From the NCBI GenBank assembly GCA_002786065.1, contig NHNY01000029.1:186001-250000 (forward strand): 64,000 nt of DNA, in the 5' to 3' direction. Below are positions 11,926 to 24,530 of the stretch, one piece after another. The notes below the pieces were generated by a model. It worked only from the letters and a program-made list of their open reading frames with translations. It was not told the DNA's origin and searched no databases. Within the stretch, counting starts at the first letter, position 1. Each line of letters opens with the position of its first letter. The position numbers and the translations under genes are program-made. The DNA comes from Microcyclospora pomicola (lineage: Eukaryota > Ascomycota > Dothideomycetes > Capnodiales).

Positions 11926-12634
11926 TTCGTCGAAGAGGCGGAACTAGTTCGCTTCTTGGCAAGTCTGAGTCCGGGATATCTGAAGTGTGTGTCTGAAGGG
12001 CAAGTGAATGCCTCCTTGGTCCGGATCTGACCCAGAAGTCAGCACCCATCATATAGAAAGTATAGACTTCTGCCATGCGTTCGATAGAGCTCGCCTCGCT
12101 GCATCTTTCTGTCTCTTCACATACCTCACGCAGTGCAAGCCGCAGCCGCCGGGCGCGGTGGGGATTGTTGGGTTACTTCAGTGATGAAGCTCGTTCACTT
12201 CAGCAGTGAAGTCGGAGAAGAGCGGCCCTTCGGCCGAGATCGGTGGAGGTCGAAGGGCTTTCTGGTGGGAAGAACGCTTTTGTGTAGAAGGTAGATTTAC
12301 AGGATTCGAGATCTGGTTCTTAATATGATGGGCAGATGGGACGTGTAATATAGATGTGCAGAGAGTGTGAGGCTCGCATTTTCTTTCACATGTGAACATG
12401 AAGTGTAAACAGCGACGTACTTGCATGGCAACCGGGCAGTGACCAGCTATTCCTGATTTGGCATACGGCGGGATACGCCACATGTGGCAAGCGGAACATC
12501 GATAGCGAGTCTTGGCACTAGCACCCACGATTGATTTGGTTCCGCTGTCTCGATTCTTGAGCCTCGTCTCTGGATTTTCTTGCATCCGCACCAAGTTGAG
12601 GAAGGCAGTATACATCCGTTGCTGCTGAGACAAG
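11926..12634. promoter_or_regulatory. shared upstream region of the zinc-finger gene (-) and ubiquitin-S27a (+)
   Basis: The 709 bases between two divergent start codons must hold both promoters. It includes a pyrimidine-rich stretch near 12095-12125 and a GC-rich patch near 12140-12165. I could not assign specific factor sites. A long frame on the minus strand across this region and into the ubiquitin gene is treated as chance. Confidence 0.4.
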
Positions 12635-13275
<641 letters not shown>

Positions 13276-15542
13276 ATGAAACCACTGCGATAGCAATGCG
13301 CAAGACACCGTAGATAGCATTGCCAATGATCAGAGCAGATTTCTCACCGCCACAGTTATGTCGCATCTTATCATTTCCTATCGTCTTTGGCGCCAATACT
13401 TCCTCACAGGAGTCCATGCTTGGTCACTCTGGATACACTTTGTGCTTCGCTGTAACTTAGCCACGTAAGAAGCCTTTGATCGTTTCTATGCGACGATGTC
13501 CCGATGCCCAAGACCATGACGCGCTTGGAGCCACTGGCGAGCCGTTCGAAACACGACCGATATATCACACGCTCTATTACCTTTCATTCTTGCAACCTCG
13601 TGCTTTTGGTAATGCAGAAAAGAGTACGAGCACCCACACGACGTATGGACGTGCTGCGCACTGTTGCATGGCTAGGCTGTTGCTTAGACAGTCTGTAGGA
13701 TGTTGAAGGCATATTTGTCTTGACAACGGTCAATGTTTGGTCTAAAATATTCGAACTTCGCCTTCTTAGAGGTACAATGCTTGACAACATGGATGCAAAA
13801 CTCATGATGGAGAACGACGCTGAACCAGCCTCGGGTACGCAACGGAGTTCTCGGCTTTACACGACATGACAGCACAGCACAGCGCATATTTCTGGCTTGA
13901 GCATACTCATAGCTATACACGAAGGACAATCCACGCCTTTGCGTTTATACCAGTTGGCCTTGCCGTAGGCAGTGATACCAGCGCCATCTTTGATCGATTA
14001 TGGAAGCGCAGTCAGCAATCACGAATACACCTCTGACAGTGCTAAGGAAGGTGTTCGTTGGTTTAGAAGGTTCAGGTCTATGGCAAAGTTGTTTCGGACG
14101 AGTAATAAAGCTGGGACTGCCAAACTGAAGAGTCGTGATATGGTTACAGAGCAGATTTCCTCCCAGTATCCTTGGAGGACCAGAAAACATCGTACTTGAG
14201 TCATAGGTGAACAATGACACATTGGGAATGGTGGGTAGGTCAAAAGCATAAGCAAGTGCTGGAGGCTTCAGCTGTACGTTCGTGTTCGCTGCATCATGCA
14301 CCATGGTTGCATACTTTGGATACCGAGGATGAAAACAACGAGCATCATAGCTATGCACCATCCTGGTATACTCGAAGGTAGGCAGTCAGCATACCACTCG
14401 GCTCAACACCGCTGTACGCTGGAGTGGGTCCTGCACCGGGTGAAAGATTCGACAGCTCATCAAATGGAGAGCTATACATCGCCAATGTCCATCCTAGACC
14501 TGTGCAGTTCAGCTGTGCTGAGCCCCACTCAGCTATCGCACAGCAGGACGGTGATCATCTTCACTCCCTGCTCTCGTGGAACCGCGGTATACTCCGATTC
14601 TGGAAGGGCCTGATACAAGATGCTGATCCTCGGTTGTATGTCTAACGAGAGACGGGTGCTCGGAGCAAACACTATACGCCGATACGAACGGAGCCGGAAG
14701 CGTACATGTAGCAGCAGCCATCACCCAGAACCTCCATGACTTCATGACGGTCACCCAGTTTTGCGGCGCCAGCAGGAAAATTATCATGACCAAAAAGCAG
14801 AAGCCTTTGATCAGTGGAAGCTGATTGGCAGGAACTCTGCAATGCTGCTGGATCAATGCATGCCGTCCGGCTATATCAAAATACCTTCTGGTTGTCCACC
14901 ATCGGCGCCGTCTTGATTCAAGCTGAAGCAAGTAATCATCTAGGCATATGCACATGTACAACCGCCAACACATACGTACGCCACATGCATGCAAAGCTTA
15001 CCGACCCGGCCTTGTAGAGTCTCGCCTTGCATCCTACAGCTGTCCCCCGCGCAACGACCCGTCCGAGCACGTAGGGACCTGAAAGATAACCCTCGAACTT
15101 GCCATTGGGATAAAATAAACTTATGGTCTTGATATCAACACTCTGACGACAACAGTCGGCCGAACTTGGTTTGTTGTACTCTATAAAATATCCTCGTTCT
15201 GCGCATGGTATTGCAATACAGATGGTTGCCTTCTCGTAGACCCTGCTTGACGGGAACCGCTCACGATAGCTACGACATATGCTCAGGCCTGTTCAAGATC
15301 GACGTGCCGTCTTCGCCAGTGACTAGAAGCCTTCTTATCATTCAGCCGCATCCTTTCAAGGCCATTGGCGTTCTCGACCCCTCCATGCCATGGCAAGACT
15401 GCCGTCTGGAGATCCTGCTCGGCGTATAGATCCAATACTTATGTAGGTATACCTGCTGCTGTTCTCTGGAGGTGGTATCCTAAGCATCCAGTCTACTTGT
15501 GGGCCCTGCAATTGTTCAAAAGATCGCACACTGCTTGTCATC
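13276..15542. other. 2.3 kb region without a confident gene; possible decayed or spliced gene on the minus strand
   Basis: No frame here has a recognisable domain. On the minus strand between about 15050 and 13945 there are several open stretches that look coding in places, among them a hydrophobic segment (FCFLVMIIFLLAP near 14790) and a basic stretch near 15055-15010, with GT/AG candidates between them. I could not join them into a convincing gene model. It may be a small membrane-protein gene, a pseudogene, or chance. A TATAAAA box lies at about 15182, 360 bases before the permease start. Confidence 0.3.
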
Positions 15543-17370
15543 ATGGCCACCCGAAGCTCGACGCAAGGACTGAATACGATGAAGTCCACGGCGTTTTCTG
15601 AGCAGATCACTGAAGTGGGCCTTCCCTTAGATCTCAAACAGCGTCAACCTAGCGATGGTCTCCTGGAGGCGACAGATCAGTGGAGCGCATCTGAAAGAGA
15701 CCACCTCGATATGCAAAGACTAGGGAAGAAACAAGAATTCAAGCGTAACTTCGGATTCCTGGCCGCGCTGGGCTGGGTGTCCATATACCAGGCCTCATGG
15801 GAATGTGTCCTTTTGGCGCTCAGCGTTGGCCTCGCGAACGGCGGCTTCGGGGGCCTCTTCTGGTGCTTCATCACGACCAGCATCTGTTATGCCAGCATCA
15901 TCGCATCGCTGGCTGAAATGGAATCTATGGCTCCAACATCAGGTGGACAGTACCGTAAGTTAGGACTGGGTCCCTGCCATAGGAGCAAGCGCAAGTACTG
16001 ATTCCACAGACTGGGTGAGCGAGTTTGCGCCTCCAAAGTACCAAAAGATATTATCTTATGCCTCAGGCTGGATGTCCACTTTAGGTTGGCTTGCAAGCAC
16101 AGCAAGCGGAGCCTTCCTTTGTACCACTCAAATCCAGGCCATGGTTGATGTCCTCCAGCCGGATTTCAGCTTCAGCAATTGGCAATATACTTTGATTGCC
16201 ATTGCCCTTGTCGCTGTCACCGTCGTCTTCTGCACTTGGGGCGCTAGTGCACTTCCCGCTTTAGAGATAGTAAGTCTCGTTGGCCATATTGCCGGATTTC
16301 TAGTAGTGGCCATATGCCTCTTGGTTCTTTGTCCAAAGAACAGCGCTCACGAAGTATTTCTCGACTTCGAGTACAATGCGGGTTGGAGTCCTGGACCAGC
16401 ATACCTTGTCTCTCAAGTTACCATTATGTAAGTTCATCCCGTCTGGGCACAACCGCCTTACCCAGATTCACAGACTGACAATGGACTATCAGGTACTGCG
16501 CCTTAGGCTCAGATGCCGTAGTACACATCAGTGAGCAGGTGGAAGACGCTAGCTTAGTTGTGCCTAGGTGCATGTGGTGGTCGTACCTTGGTAATATATT
16601 GATGGCCGTTGTCATGCTGATCACCATGCTGTTCTGTATCGGTCCGTTACAAACAGTCGTCGAGTTGGACGCGCCCTATCTTCAGCTTTTCGACAATACT
16701 GGAAGCAATGCGCTTTCCATCGTCCTCAATGCCATCGTCCTCATTCTGATCATGTCGGGCAACATCACCTCTCTTGCGACGTGCAGCAACGAGATATGGG
16801 TATGTTGTTACGGCGTACACCGCTTCTCCACATGGACCTTCCACTGACGAGGCTCCTCAGGCATTTGCTCGCGACAGAGGCCTTCCGTTTTCCAAGTGGA
16901 TCAGCAACATGAATACCAAGTGGCAGGTTCCATTCAATGCGATCTTCACTACCTCTTTCATCTGCGCGATCATCATTTTGATCAATCTTGGTAGCACCCT
17001 GGCTTTCAACATAGTTGCCTCACTCGCCCTGCTCGGCCTTCTGTCTACCTACATGATTTCCATCGGCTGTGTCCTGTTGAAGCGAATCAAAGGCGAGCCT
17101 CTGCCATTCGCCCGCTGGAGCCTTGGTCGCTGGGGCATTTGGGTTAACGGATTTGCGTTCTTCTACTCAGCCTTCATCGTGGTCATCTGCTGTTTCCCCA
17201 GCTATCTGCCCGTCGATTATGCGTCGGCAAATTGGTCTCCAGCGGTTTGGGTGGCAGTGATCATCTTATCCATGGCACTGTATATGTTTCACGGCAAAAA
17301 GCACTATACGGCGCCTGTGGAATTCGTCGAGGGTAGAAAAGCTGCTGGCGTCGGGTTGCAATCTTCTTGA
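15543..17370 (+). CDS. APC-family amino acid/GABA/choline-type permease
   Basis: Four exons join in frame: 15543-15954, 16010-16427, 16493-16799 and 16861-17370, giving 548 residues, typical of the Uga4/Hnm1 group. A hydrophilic N-terminus (about 70 residues) precedes a 12-helix core. Group features include FGFLAALGWVSIYQASWE in the first helix, the SGGQYHWVSEFAPPKYQ segment between helices 2 and 3 (across the first splice), and ARDRGLPFSKWI after helix 8. Members import GABA, choline, or other amino acids and amines across the plasma or vacuolar membrane. The exact substrate cannot be read from the sequence. A Lys-rich motif in the N-terminus could serve for ubiquitin-dependent endocytosis, which is inference. 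It lies in tandem with SEC24 downstream (617-base gap). Confidence 0.88.
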
Positions 17371-17987
17371 ACATATAAGCAAGCTGCACAACTCTGTGCA
17401 CGAAGTTTGCGGGCAATTGATGAATTTATGGAGCCAACTGTGGACGGATAGTGAATTCAGTCAACATCCTGATACCCACGGCAACGCTTTGATATAATGT
17501 AGCTTGCAACTTCTCAGTATGCTCAATCCTACAAACTTCCCATGGTACCTTACACATAGATTACCGTAAGATTTTGTCGTTACAAAAGGTACTGCTGTAC
17601 GCTGTACGCTGAGCGTTCAGAACGATGGGCAAACGTTGTCCCGCACTGGATGCCTCAGGCGAACCACATATGATTGGTTGAGGCGAGGACAGTTGGACAC
17701 GCCTTTGGGACGTCGAAATGCCCGCTATACAGCACAATACAAAGCTGTTGTCCTTTACGCAAGGCAGCTATTGAAACTCCGTTCCGTAGACTCCACCTGG
17801 AAAAGCATCGAAGAATCATTACGGTGCGACTTGGTACGAGCGATCGCCTTCTCAAATTGCAAACGACAACCTCATGCTACTACGCTAGCACGTCAAGCAT
17901 TGGAACCACGATCCGCGGGCTTGACATACCTCCACCACTTTCACACCTACCGATTGTACATACCTACATCAGACGTGTACTTAGGAC
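17371..17987. other. intergenic, upstream of SEC24
   Basis: This 617-base gap lies between the permease stop and the SEC24 start codon. Frames in the second half overlap the SEC24 start in other phases and are not supported. It presumably holds the permease 3' end and the SEC24 promoter. Confidence 0.4.
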
Positions 17988-20977
17988 ATGGCCTCCTCTC
18001 AGCAACCATATGAGCAAGGTAGCGCGCCTGGGCCCGAAGGAGGCGAGCAGTACGACCACGATGGTGCATATGATCAATCGCAAGCTGCAGCACCAGCTGG
18101 AGGAGCAAAGAAGAAGCGAGCATACGCCGGGCAAGCCTACGAATTTGGTGCTGGAGCAAATGCCGCGCTAGGTGGACAGCCTCCTGCAGCTGGAGGTGCT
18201 TACGCTGGTGCACCGGCACCAGCTGCTGCTGGGTATGGATATCCAGGCGCACAATCCCAACAGCCAGCATATGGTGTCCCGCAGCAGCCTGCGTACGGAG
18301 ATCTTAATGCTCAATTAGGCCAGCCTGGATATGGTGCTCAACAACCTCAATATGGTGCACCTCAAGCTGGTGCGTATGGCGCTGCTCAGCCGTCTTATCC
18401 TGCCCAGGGAGCTCCATCGTTGCTTCAACAGGGAATGCAGGGCGTGACACAAGGCTTTGCACAAATGGGTCTGGGTGGTGGTCAGCAACAACCTCCGGCG
18501 CCTTCGCAGCAACCACAAGCTGCTGCACCGTCAGGACAAATTCGGCTCAATCCCCTCCAGCCTGTTGACATTAGCATGCAAGGTCAGCCGTTTCATGTCA
18601 CGGACTTGGACCAGCCACCGCCTCCAATCATTCTGCCCCCAAACGTACGTATGAAGCATGCTTCTCAGATCATACGAGACTGACCATATTTGTAGTCCTC
18701 CGTCACGCCATCACCATATGCCAACTGCTCGCCCAAGTACGTACGCTCGACGTTGAATGCCATGCCAACAACCGCATCACTGCTCAAGAAGAGCAAGCTT
18801 CCTTTTGCCTTGATCATCCAGCCATATGCCGCCCTGCATGACGCGGAAGACGATGTACCTGTCCAATACGACCAGGTCATAGCACGGTGCCGGAGATGTA
18901 GGACATACATGAACCCATTTGCAAGCTTTTTGGACCACTCGCACCGATGGCGGTGTAACATGTGCAATTTGACGAATGATGTACCGCAGAGTTTCGATTG
19001 GGACAGCGTGAAACAGCAGTCCGTTGATCGATGGCAAAGACCAGAGCTGAATTACGCCGTCAGCGAGTTCGTTGCTCCTCAGGAATACATGGTTCGGGCA
19101 CCGCAACCACTAATCTACCTGTTCATGTTTGATGTCAGTTACGCTGGTGTCACTAGCGGTCTACTTGCCACTGCTGCTCGATGCATTCTGGAGAGTCTTG
19201 ATCGCATACCCAACACAGATCGAAGAACACGTCTTGGTTTCATGGCAGTGGATGGCTCGTTACACTATTTTAGCATTCCGCGAGATGGAGGCGACAACAA
19301 CGACGCGAAGATGCTCGTTGTGAGTGACCTTGACGAACCATTCCTACCCACTCCAGAAGATCTGCTCGTCAATCTCAGCGAATGTAGGCAGAACATCGAA
19401 TCATTTCTTGGCAAGCTTCAAGGTATGTTTGCCAACACTCAAAGCAATGGCTCGGCAATGGGCAGCGCTCTCCGAGCAGGCCACAAGCTCATCAGCCATG
19501 TTGGTGGAAAGATGGTGGTGATCTCAGCGAGCTTGCCTAATGTTGGTTTCGGTAAGCTCGAAATGCGAGAGGACAAGAAACTGCTTGGTACATCTAAAGA
19601 GAATGCGCTCCTTCAGACTGCGAACAGCTTCTACAAGAGCTTCGCGGTTGAGTGCAGTAAGACGCAGGTATCCATCGATATGTTCTTGTTCAGCGCGCAG
19701 TACCAGGATATCGCCAGCTTGAGCAACCTACCGAGATATACGGGTGGACAAACGTACTTCTATCCAGCTTGGAATGCCGCCAGATCAGAAGACGCTATCA
19801 AATTCGCTACCGAGTTCAGCGATTACCTATCATCTGAGATCGGGCTGGAAGCTGTGCTTCGCGTACGTACGACGACTGGACTTCGACCTAGCGCGTTCTA
19901 TGGCAACTTCTTCAACCGATCGAGCGATTTGTGTGCATTCCCTGCAATGCCTCGAGACCAGGCATATGTGGTAGAAATCGCGATCGATGAGACCATCACG
20001 AAGGCTTTTGCTTGTTTGCAGGTCGGTGTCTTGCATACGACTTGCAATGGCGAGCGCAGGATTCGAGTCATGACCCTAAGCATTCCGACCACCCAAAATC
20101 TCGCCGAAGTATATTCATCCGCTGACCAACAAGCGATCACGACTTACTTCTCACACAAAGCTGTGGAGCGAGCTCTTTCCTCTGGCCTTGACGCTGCTCG
20201 CGATGCTGTTCAGGCAAAGATGATCGAATTGCTCCAGACTTACAAGAAGGAGCTTGGTGGTGGAAATATGGGAGGTGGAGGACTACAATTCCCGGCTAAT
20301 CTGAGAGCACTACCTATGTTGTTCCTAGGTCTGATGAAGAACGTAAGTGATTTACGAGAAGTCCTCCTACAAACCATTACTAACCATATTCATAGCTTGG
20401 ACTTCGGAAATCCGCTCAAATCCCTACCGATCTACGATCCGCTGCTCTCTGTTTGTTGTCGACCCTACCTCTGCCATTGCTGATGCAGTATATCTACCCT
20501 CGCCTTTACTCCTTGCATGATCTTCCAGAAGATGCAGGCAAGCCACATGCAGAGACAGGAGCTATTATCATGCCCCCACCTCTCAACCTCACGTCTGGCA
20601 ACCTTGTACCTTACGGACTTTACTTGATTGACGATGGTCAAACACAATTCCTCTGGCTTGGACGTGATGCTGTGCCGGCTCTCATCAACGACGTCTTCGG
20701 TACCGACGACAAGAACCAACTCAAGCAGGGCAAGACCAGTCTGCCCGTCACGGACAGCGAAATGAACGAGCGTGTGCGTAATGTGGTGGAGAAGTCTAGG
20801 GATCACAAGAGCAAAGGCTGCGGCAGCATAGTCGTGCCCCCACTGTACCTGGTTCGCGAGGACGGCGAGCCAAGCTTGAGGCTGTGGGCTCAGACCTTGT
20901 TGATCGAAGATCGCGCCGATCAAGGCGTGAGTGGAGCACAATTCATCGGCATGCTGAGAGAGAAGGTGTTGTCCTAA
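17988..20977 (+). CDS. SEC24: COPII coat protein Sec24
   Basis: Three exons join in frame: 17988-18644, 18696-20342 and 20396-20977, giving 961 residues. The first 200 residues are a disordered Ala/Gly/Gln/Pro/Tyr-rich tail with AQ.PAYG-like units. A zinc finger follows with CRRC and CNMC, then the trunk (von Willebrand-like) domain with [12 protein letters not shown], the beta-sandwich, a helical domain, and a gelsolin-like C-terminal domain (around [18 protein letters not shown]). With Sec23 it forms the inner COPII coat on ER exit sites and selects cargo by binding ER export signals. The gene looks complete and both introns (51 and 53 bases) are phase 0. It is convergent with the kinesin gene (460-base gap). 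Confidence 0.95.
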
Positions 20978-21437
20978 GCAGGACATAAGATGCTATGGTA
21001 CCTGACGAGGCCGAAATGACTTGTGCACTCACACGGGCTGGCAAGGCACAACGTTGGTGTAGGCAAGTGCACTCATGAGTACAGTAAATAGACAATGACA
21101 TAAAAAATCCCCCATATGCATGAGCTGTGGTTCCAAGAAACCTCGTGTACATCATGAAACATCCCAGTCGCTATACTTATATCTGAAGGATGATTGAAGA
21201 GGGTTGTCACCACTGTCGCTTAAGAGTCTAGGAGCTACGAAATCCTGTCTTTGTATCCAACCTGAAATCCCAACGACACCAAGCAGACACCAACCTGCCC
21301 TAGGCTGATAATGCTGCGGACCCGCTTGTACTACGCCGCCAGAAGATGCAAGCACCCACCAAATAACTCCTCGCCAAGACCCCGTGGTCACGAAAGCAAC
21401 AGCTCATATGAGCAGAAATGACGCTGCGATCCATCTA
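20978..21437. other. convergent intergenic region
   Basis: This gap lies between the SEC24 and kinesin stop codons and should hold both 3' untranslated ends. Nothing else was recognised. Confidence 0.4.
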
Positions 21438-23678
21438 TCATGCAGCCACAACGACACCGAGGCGCATATTTTCTACCGTTCTGATACCTACACCCTTTAG
21501 CTTGCCCAGCTGCGCTAGCGAGGTGACTCGTCCTGCCCCAGCGCTCCCGCTATCCTCTTCCTCTAGGTCGCACAGGCAGTTGACGATTGCTTCCGCTTTC
21601 TTGGCACCAACCCCCTTCAGCAGCTTGATGCGGCTGACGTCCTTGGTGTTGATGATCTGAAGTAGGAGTTTGGTGCGCGGAGTCTGTGAGGTCAGCGCAG
21701 ACGCGAGTTCGTCGTCATCGGAGGAATTTGCATCGTTCGAGGGGATGGCTGTTGGCGGAGCTGGCCGGTGGTTTTGGGGACGGCGGATCTTGGTGCGTGG
21801 TCGATAGGGCTCGTCTTTTTCAGACGCCGGCGCATTCTCAGCTGGCTCGTGGTAGCTGTCGTCTTCAGCATGCTCGACTGAGCGAGCTTTCCGTCGGCCA
21901 GCGGAGATGTCCTCGATGTGTCCTTCATCAGCTGCTGATGAAGCGATTGCTACGCCACCTGCGGGTGATAAACGTCTCGCGGCCTTCCGTGCCGAAATCT
22001 TGTCTTGCAATGCAGCCATTTTCCGAACGAGCTTCTCGTTGTCCGGGAAATGTGGCACCGCGAGCTGATACATCTTAAGCGCGGACACTTCTTCGCCTCG
22101 CACTTGATGTTGCTTGGCCATGAGCAGGTATTGTAGACCCTCTGCTCGCCCGGTCTCTGTTCCTTCCACTCGCTTCTCCAACGCGTCTAAGCGCTTCTGA
22201 ACTTCCTCGGAGATCGGTTCTCCCATGGACACCGCCGTTTGATCCGCGCGTTCTGCTAAAGCTTCGTTGACTTTCCGCTCAATCATAGCCTCAATGGCAT
22301 CCTTGGTCATGCCTGAGTCTGCTTGCTTGTTGGATCTGAAGACTTTGCTAGGCCGTCCGAGACCTGGGACAGCATCACTACTTGCCCGCTTAGGAGACCT
22401 GGGTTGTGTCGTTCCTGACCGTGCTTGGCTGATGTTTGCGATAGGCTTGGGAGCAGCCTTTGGCTTGTCAGAATATACTGCGAATTGCTTGGCCGGTTTC
22501 GGCACCGTAATACCCGCGTCTCGCAAGTGACTGTTTTGGGAAAATATCTTTGGCTTCAAAGGTTGGCGATTCATAGACGGACCGTCCATGGAACTCGTAG
22601 ACGGGCCATCTAGCTTCGATTTTCCTGGCGCTTCTCGGAAGAATGGTTGGTTCTCCACTTCAATCACCTCGATCTTCTTTGTACGGTTTGCAAAGTTCAG
22701 ACTGCTCAATGTGTCCAGGTGGTAGCTACGCATGGGAGCGAGGTTCAGAATCATGATGGTGATGCCCGTTGAGGCGCCAAGCGAGAGGATTCTGGTCATC
22801 TTGCTCTCCCTGTAAGGTATCCGCGCCTGTTTCTTGCTAATTGCCTCGACGCATTGAGCAAGCACGAAGAGTGACTTGTTGATGCTAGCACTTTCTACCA
22901 GGCGTTCCTTATTGTTGTCGGTTCTCCTGTTGTCCTCGCTTCCAGCTAGATCGATCGCCGAAGCTTGGCTGACCTGTACCTCATCTCCCTTCCTCTGCGT
23001 GACCTTGACGCACAAGATTGCGTGGGATCGTGATGAGTGTGCATTGAGCTTTGTCGCGGATGTAGAGCGGTTTACGTTGGCGTGATCGTAGAGCTTTTCG
23101 AATTCCTTGAGGGAAGTGCAAGGCCGTTCGGTCAGTCCGACAACCTGACATTTGCCATTTCCCGTGTCCCGAATAGGCAAACCCGCCGGAGTGCGCTTCT
23201 CCAGAGGCTCAAACAGATCGTACACACGATCGCAGAAGATCTCATAGTAGCTCATGGAGACCTCCACCTGTGTCTCTCCAGCCGTGTCCTTTTCGATCTT
23301 CCTTGCTCTCCTGTATACGCTCGATAGTAATCGCGGGATAACGCCACGATCGACCAGACTCTTCCCGCCTCGCATGGTATGTGTCTTGCCTGTACCTGTG
23401 ACTCCGTATGCGAAGATAGTGACATCGCACCCCTTGAACAACTGTTTCACCGTCGGCGCAATCTCCTTGTCGAACACTTCTGACTGAGTAGCATCTTGAT
23501 CATAGACACTGTTGAACTGGAAGGTGTACGCTTCGAATTCGTTCTTGGGATTGGGCATGCGTATGATTGTCTTCTCGTCTGAAGCCGCGCCAGACGCGTT
23601 GGCTGTCTCGACGATGACATCGCGCTGGTTTTCGGTACTCAGCAAAGGGCGTACTCTCGCTACGACACGGACACTCAT
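21438..23678 (-). CDS. kinesin-10-like (KIF22/Kid type) motor protein with C-terminal helix-hairpin-helix
   Basis: A single exon encodes 746 residues. The motor domain occupies about residues 1-345 and starts at the very N-terminus (MSVRVVARVRPL). It has the P-loop GVTGTGKT (92-99), switch I SSRSH (215-219) and switch II DLAGSE (243-248). A Ser/Lys-rich neck follows, then a mid-region with a short helical stretch and a TPR-like segment (EGLQYLLMAKQHQ...). The last 80 residues contain two helix-hairpin-helix-like units (LKGVGAKKAEAIV and LKGVGIRTVENM), as in animal KIF22, where this end binds DNA. The likely role is moving along microtubules with chromosomes or spindle DNA in mitosis. Kinesin-10 is not uniformly present in fungi, so the family call needs a tree. 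It is divergent from the Ser/Thr-rich gene. Confidence 0.85.
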   Translation of the reverse strand: MSVRVVARVRPLLSTENQRDVIVETANASGAASDEKTIIRMPNPKNEFEAYTFQFNSVYDQDATQSEVFDKEIAPTVKQLFKGCDVTIFAYGVTGTGKTHTMRGGKSLVDRGVIPRLLSSVYRRARKIEKDTAGETQVEVSMSYYEIFCDRVYDLFEPLEKRTPAGLPIRDTGNGKCQVVGLTERPCTSLKEFEKLYDHANVNRSTSATKLNAHSSRSHAILCVKVTQRKGDEVQVSQASAIDLAGSEDNRRTDNNKERLVESASINKSLFVLAQCVEAISKKQARIPYRESKMTRILSLGASTGITIMILNLAPMRSYHLDTLSSLNFANRTKKIEVIEVENQPFFREAPGKSKLDGPSTSSMDGPSMNRQPLKPKIFSQNSHLRDAGITVPKPAKQFAVYSDKPKAAPKPIANISQARSGTTQPRSPKRASSDAVPGLGRPSKVFRSNKQADSGMTKDAIEAMIERKVNEALAERADQTAVSMGEPISEEVQKRLDALEKRVEGTETGRAEGLQYLLMAKQHQVRGEEVSALKMYQLAVPHFPDNEKLVRKMAALQDKISARKAARRLSPAGGVAIASSAADEGHIEDISAGRRKARSVEHAEDDSYHEPAENAPASEKDEPYRPRTKIRRPQNHRPAPPTAIPSNDANSSDDDELASALTSQTPRTKLLLQIINTKDVSRIKLLKGVGAKKAEAIVNCLCDLEEEDSGSAGAGRVTSLAQLGKLKGVGIRTVENMRLGVVVAA

Positions 23679-24530
23679 GGCGTTGGAGGGGTAGGGAGAT
23701 GTTTCAGGACAATGGACCTGGAGGTTCGGAGTCGTCTGTACATGTATCGCATGTACCTGGTCTCGTCTACCGTCCTGTGCAGCTCGAATTCGATGTTGTT
23801 AAGCAGCGGTTGGTTAGACAACACTGATGTTTATTTTTAGCGCACACTTCATTCCAGCCATCACTTCTTCTTCAACCACAACTCATGCTTGACCTCACCT
23901 TTCCTCACCGGCCTCATCTCACCATATTGCCTACTCCTGTTCGGCATCTCCACGTGCACCAATATGCATCCATGGTCTGCAAGGATGCGGCCCACGAGTA
24001 CATCTAGTCCATCAAGCCACGACGGCACGTCCAAGCGTTGGCCTGTTTCATAACCGCCCGCGAATCACCGTCCCCGCGCGCACATCGCCAGCATATTCTG
24101 AAGCAGAAACGCCCGACTCCTTCCAAGTCGAATCCGATTCCCCACTCCGGACACGATTGTATGGAGAGCGGACGCGCCCAGGAGTGTACAGACCTTGTAA
24201 CCTGGTCCAGATGCAGCAACTATTCACTTCCTCCCGCTTCGCTCGCTTCCCCATGGCCATTGTCTCGATCTCCGTGGGCACATGCGGTACGGCCAAGTAC
24301 GCTTCTTTCTTATGGCTTATGTCTTGATTGCCTTTTCGTGTTGCTCCATTCCCTTTGATCTACGTCTGTCTTTCCTACTTGTGCATTTTCACTGTCGCTT
24401 CTCACCGAACTGCCACTCATTCATTCTTTCGTTGTTTTCATTGATCGCCGGAGCTGGTCTTCGAAGCTGGACTTGAAGCTACCCTTCAATTATCTTTCGC
24501 GCTTCCTCTGCCACCAAATCTGCCCTCAAC
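23679..24530. promoter_or_regulatory. divergent upstream region, with a pyrimidine-rich leader before the secreted-protein gene
   Basis: This stretch of 852 bases separates two divergent start codons. From about 24300 to 24525 the + strand is CT-rich, which is common in the core promoters and leaders of well-expressed fungal genes. No specific sites are assigned. Confidence 0.4.
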
